Shown piece by piece: positions 5,401 through 6,981 of a DNA stretch of 6,981 nt. Under the pieces are notes generated by a model. It was not told the DNA's origin. It ran no database searches and saw only the letters and a program-made list of their open reading frames with translations. This DNA is from Collinsella sp. Its GTDB lineage: Bacteria > Actinomycetota > Coriobacteriia > Coriobacteriales > Coriobacteriaceae. Numbering within the stretch: the first letter of the stretch is position 1; each line of letters opens with the position of its first letter. The DNA is taken from contig DXZV01000093.1 of assembly GCA_019419485.1 (NCBI GenBank), forward strand, positions 1 through 6,981. The letters are read 5' to 3'. A program made the translations under genes and the position numbers.

Positions 5401-6863
5401 ATGAGCTCTGAAAAACGAGGAACGATTGGTTCGTTCGCTCTGCTGGGCATGACGGTCGCCGCCGTGTTCGGTATCAAGAACATCATCAACAACAACGCGG
5501 CCATCGGCTTGGCAGCTGCGCCGTCGTTCTTCTTCGCCACGCTTTTGTACTTTGTCCCCTATACCCTGGTTACCGCCGAGTTCGTCGGCCTCAACAAGGA
5601 CTCCGAGTCTGGCGTGTACGCATGGGTTAAGACCTCGATGGGTGGTCGCTGGGCGTTCCTGACGGCATTTAGCTACTGGTTCGTTAACCTGTTCTTCTTT
5701 GCGTCCGTCCTGCCCAACGTCATCATCTACGCGAGCTACGTGTTCTTTGGTGCCAACGCCGAGCTTTCGCAGCTGTTGATCACCATTATCGAGATCGTCG
5801 TCTTTGCTATCGCCACGTGGGTTTCGACCAAGGGCGCTAAGTGGATCGGCTCCATTTCCTCCTTCGGTTCGACCGCGGCTCTCGGCCTGACCGCCGTGTT
5901 CATCCTGCTGTCCCTGGCTGCTGCCTTTGGCGGCGTTGAGTTCGCTACGGCTCCTACTCCCGCTAACATGGCTCCCGACATGAGCAACTTCGCAACTGCG
6001 TGGGGCTTCTTCGGTACGCTTGCCTGGATCATCCAGGGCGTTGGCGGCGCTGAGTCTGTCGGCGTGTTCCTTAACGACCTTAAGGGTGGCGTCAAGGCCT
6101 TCGTGCGCACCGTCGTTATCGCCGGCCTGACCATCGGCCTTCTGTATGCAGGCGCTTCGCTGCTGGTTAACCTGTTCATCCCCGAGGGTGGCGTTGCCAT
6201 CTCCACCGGTATCTTCGACGTATTCGGTGCTGTCTTTGCCCACTTTGGCATTCCCATGGAAGTGTCTACGCGCGCCATCGGCTTGATCCTTCTCGCCGCC
6301 ACGCTGGGCTCCCTCATGATGTGGACCTCCGCTCCCATCAAGGTCTTCTTCACCGAGATCCCCAAGGGCGTCTTTGGTAGCAAGATCGTCGAGCTCAACG
6401 AGCATGGCATTCCTGCCCGCGCTGCTTGGCTGCAGTTCGCCATCGTCGTCCCCATCCTGATCATTCCGGCCCTGGGCTCCGGTAACCTCGACGACCTGCT
6501 CATGATCGTCACCAACATGACTGCTGCCACCGCTCTGCTCCCACCGCTGCTGATTTTGCTTGCCTACTTTATGCTGCGCAAGAACTTTGATGCCGCTCCC
6601 CGTGGCTTCCGCATGGTTCGCGCAGCTTTGGCCTGGTCGTTGCCGCATTCCTGCTTGTGGTCTTCTGCTTCGTGCTTATCTGCGGCACCATTCCGCTCGA
6701 TCAGCCGCTGTGGCTGACGCTGGTCTACAACGTTGGCGGCGTGGTTGTCTTCTTGGGCCTTGCCGTGATGTGGTACAACCGCTACATCAACCGCCTGCGC
6801 GAGACCGATCCCGAGGCCGCCGAGAACGAGCTTCGCCCTTCCGTCCTCGATATGATGGAGTAG
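5401..6863 (+). pseudogene. ygjI: APC-superfamily permease of the YgjI/YjeM (Glu:GABA antiporter-like) group, frameshifted
   Basis: The protein is a multi-pass inner-membrane transporter of the amino acid-polyamine-organocation superfamily. The first frame encodes about ten hydrophobic segments. They begin with the family's first helix (GSFALLGMTVAAVFGIKNII) and include TAEFVGLNKDSESGVYAWVK, GVGGAESVGVF and a PIKVFFTEIPKGVFG loop. After Met405 (6613-6615) this frame runs into 33 unrelated residues and stops at 6717. A second frame, shifted by one base, continues with two further membrane helices and a charged tail ending at TAG 6861-6863. Adding one G at the GG of 6615-6616 joins them into a 487-residue, 12-helix protein and creates FRMGSR, a junction I recall from E. 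coli YgjI. That gene also follows ebgC in E. coli. The substrate is unknown; relatives move amino acids. Either the gene is a recent pseudogene or the base is a sequencing error. Confidence 0.85.
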
Positions 6864-6952
6864 GGGCTAGGATTAATCTACGGCTGTGGAATAAATCGAT
6901 TCCCTTTCCTAAGGAGGGGCCTTACGAGGTAGCGCGCAGAGATGTGGTGTAA
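6864..6952 (+). other. 3' flank of the permease gene, no gene seen
   Basis: No open frame here is preceded by a usable start. It contains a perfect ribosome-site-like AAGGAGG at 6911-6917, but no start codon follows at a workable distance. Two short hairpins are possible (GGAAT/ATTCC at 6888-6903 and TAAGG/CCTTA at 6910-6924), neither convincing. Confidence 0.5.
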
Positions 6953-6981
6953 GAGGCGGGGCATGCCCCGCCTCCGCCCTT
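6953..6981 (+). terminator. GC-rich hairpin, probable operon terminator (tail cut by window end)
   Basis: Bases 6953-6974 form a perfect 22-bp palindrome (GAGGCGGGG, then CATG, then CCCCGCCTC), folding to a 9-bp stem with a four-base loop. It is followed by CGCCCTT, where the window ends. The position about 90 bases after the permease stop fits the end of the ebg transcript. A T-run may continue beyond the window. Because the palindrome is symmetric it could also serve a gene converging from the right. Confidence 0.65.

Noticed and set aside
5736..6530. A 264-codon minus-strand open frame within the permease gene
   Set aside because: It is a shadow of the permease in a GC-rich sequence, with no family resemblance. 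The sense strand encodes clear membrane helices.
1756..6648. A 1630-codon open frame on the minus strand covering ebgA, ebgC and the permease
   Set aside because: It is codon-aligned antisense to three convincing genes and is open only because they avoid TTA, CTA and TCA. It crosses two gene boundaries, has no recognisable domain and no ribosome site.
6911..6917. Perfect AAGGAGG after the permease, suggesting a further gene
   Set aside because: No ATG, GTG or TTG lies at a usable distance and the following bases run into the terminal hairpin.
6560..6952. A plus-strand open frame of 130 codons over the permease 3' end
   Set aside because: It is a third frame relative to both permease frames, and the hydrophobic helix pattern is in the other frame.

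Overview
The window is GC-rich, compact bacterial DNA. Its codon usage and layout fit a high-GC Actinomycetota gut commensal of the Coriobacteriia (Collinsella-like). The genus is my inference from general resemblance and was not tested. The main content is an ebg-type beta-galactosidase locus. From left to right it holds: the 3' end of aspS (1-144) with an intrinsic terminator; a short intergenic array of alternating inverted repeats (242-381); a LacI-family regulator on the minus strand (387-1403); a divergent control region (1404-1779); and then, on the plus strand, ebgA (1780-4788), ebgC (4792-5247) and a YgjI/YjeM-like APC-superfamily permease (5401-6863). The window ends in a strong GC-rich hairpin, probably the operon terminator.

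The three plus-strand genes match, in order and in kind, the ebgA-ebgC-ygjI cluster of Escherichia coli. EbgA is the large catalytic subunit of a GH2 beta-galactosidase and EbgC is its small partner with a YhcH/YiaL fold. The permease resembles amino-acid antiporters rather than sugar carriers. In E. coli, as I recall, the regulator gene lies on the same strand as ebgA. Here a different LacI-type repressor is transcribed divergently. Three identical 14-bp operators (core CAACCGGTTG) lie 45 and 42 bp apart, centre to centre, over and upstream of the likely ebgA promoter, so the regulator most simply represses ebgAC until an inducer appears.

Two points deserve attention. First, the permease gene is broken by an apparent single-base deletion near 6615, between predicted membrane helices 10 and 11. 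Restoring one G rejoins the frames and rebuilds the family-like FRMGSR junction. Second, the two EbgA positions changed in the classic E. coli lactose-evolution experiments (Asp92 and Trp977 in E. coli numbering) are in the unevolved state here (Asp95, Trp963). Together with the amino-acid-type permease, this suggests the natural substrate may not be lactose.
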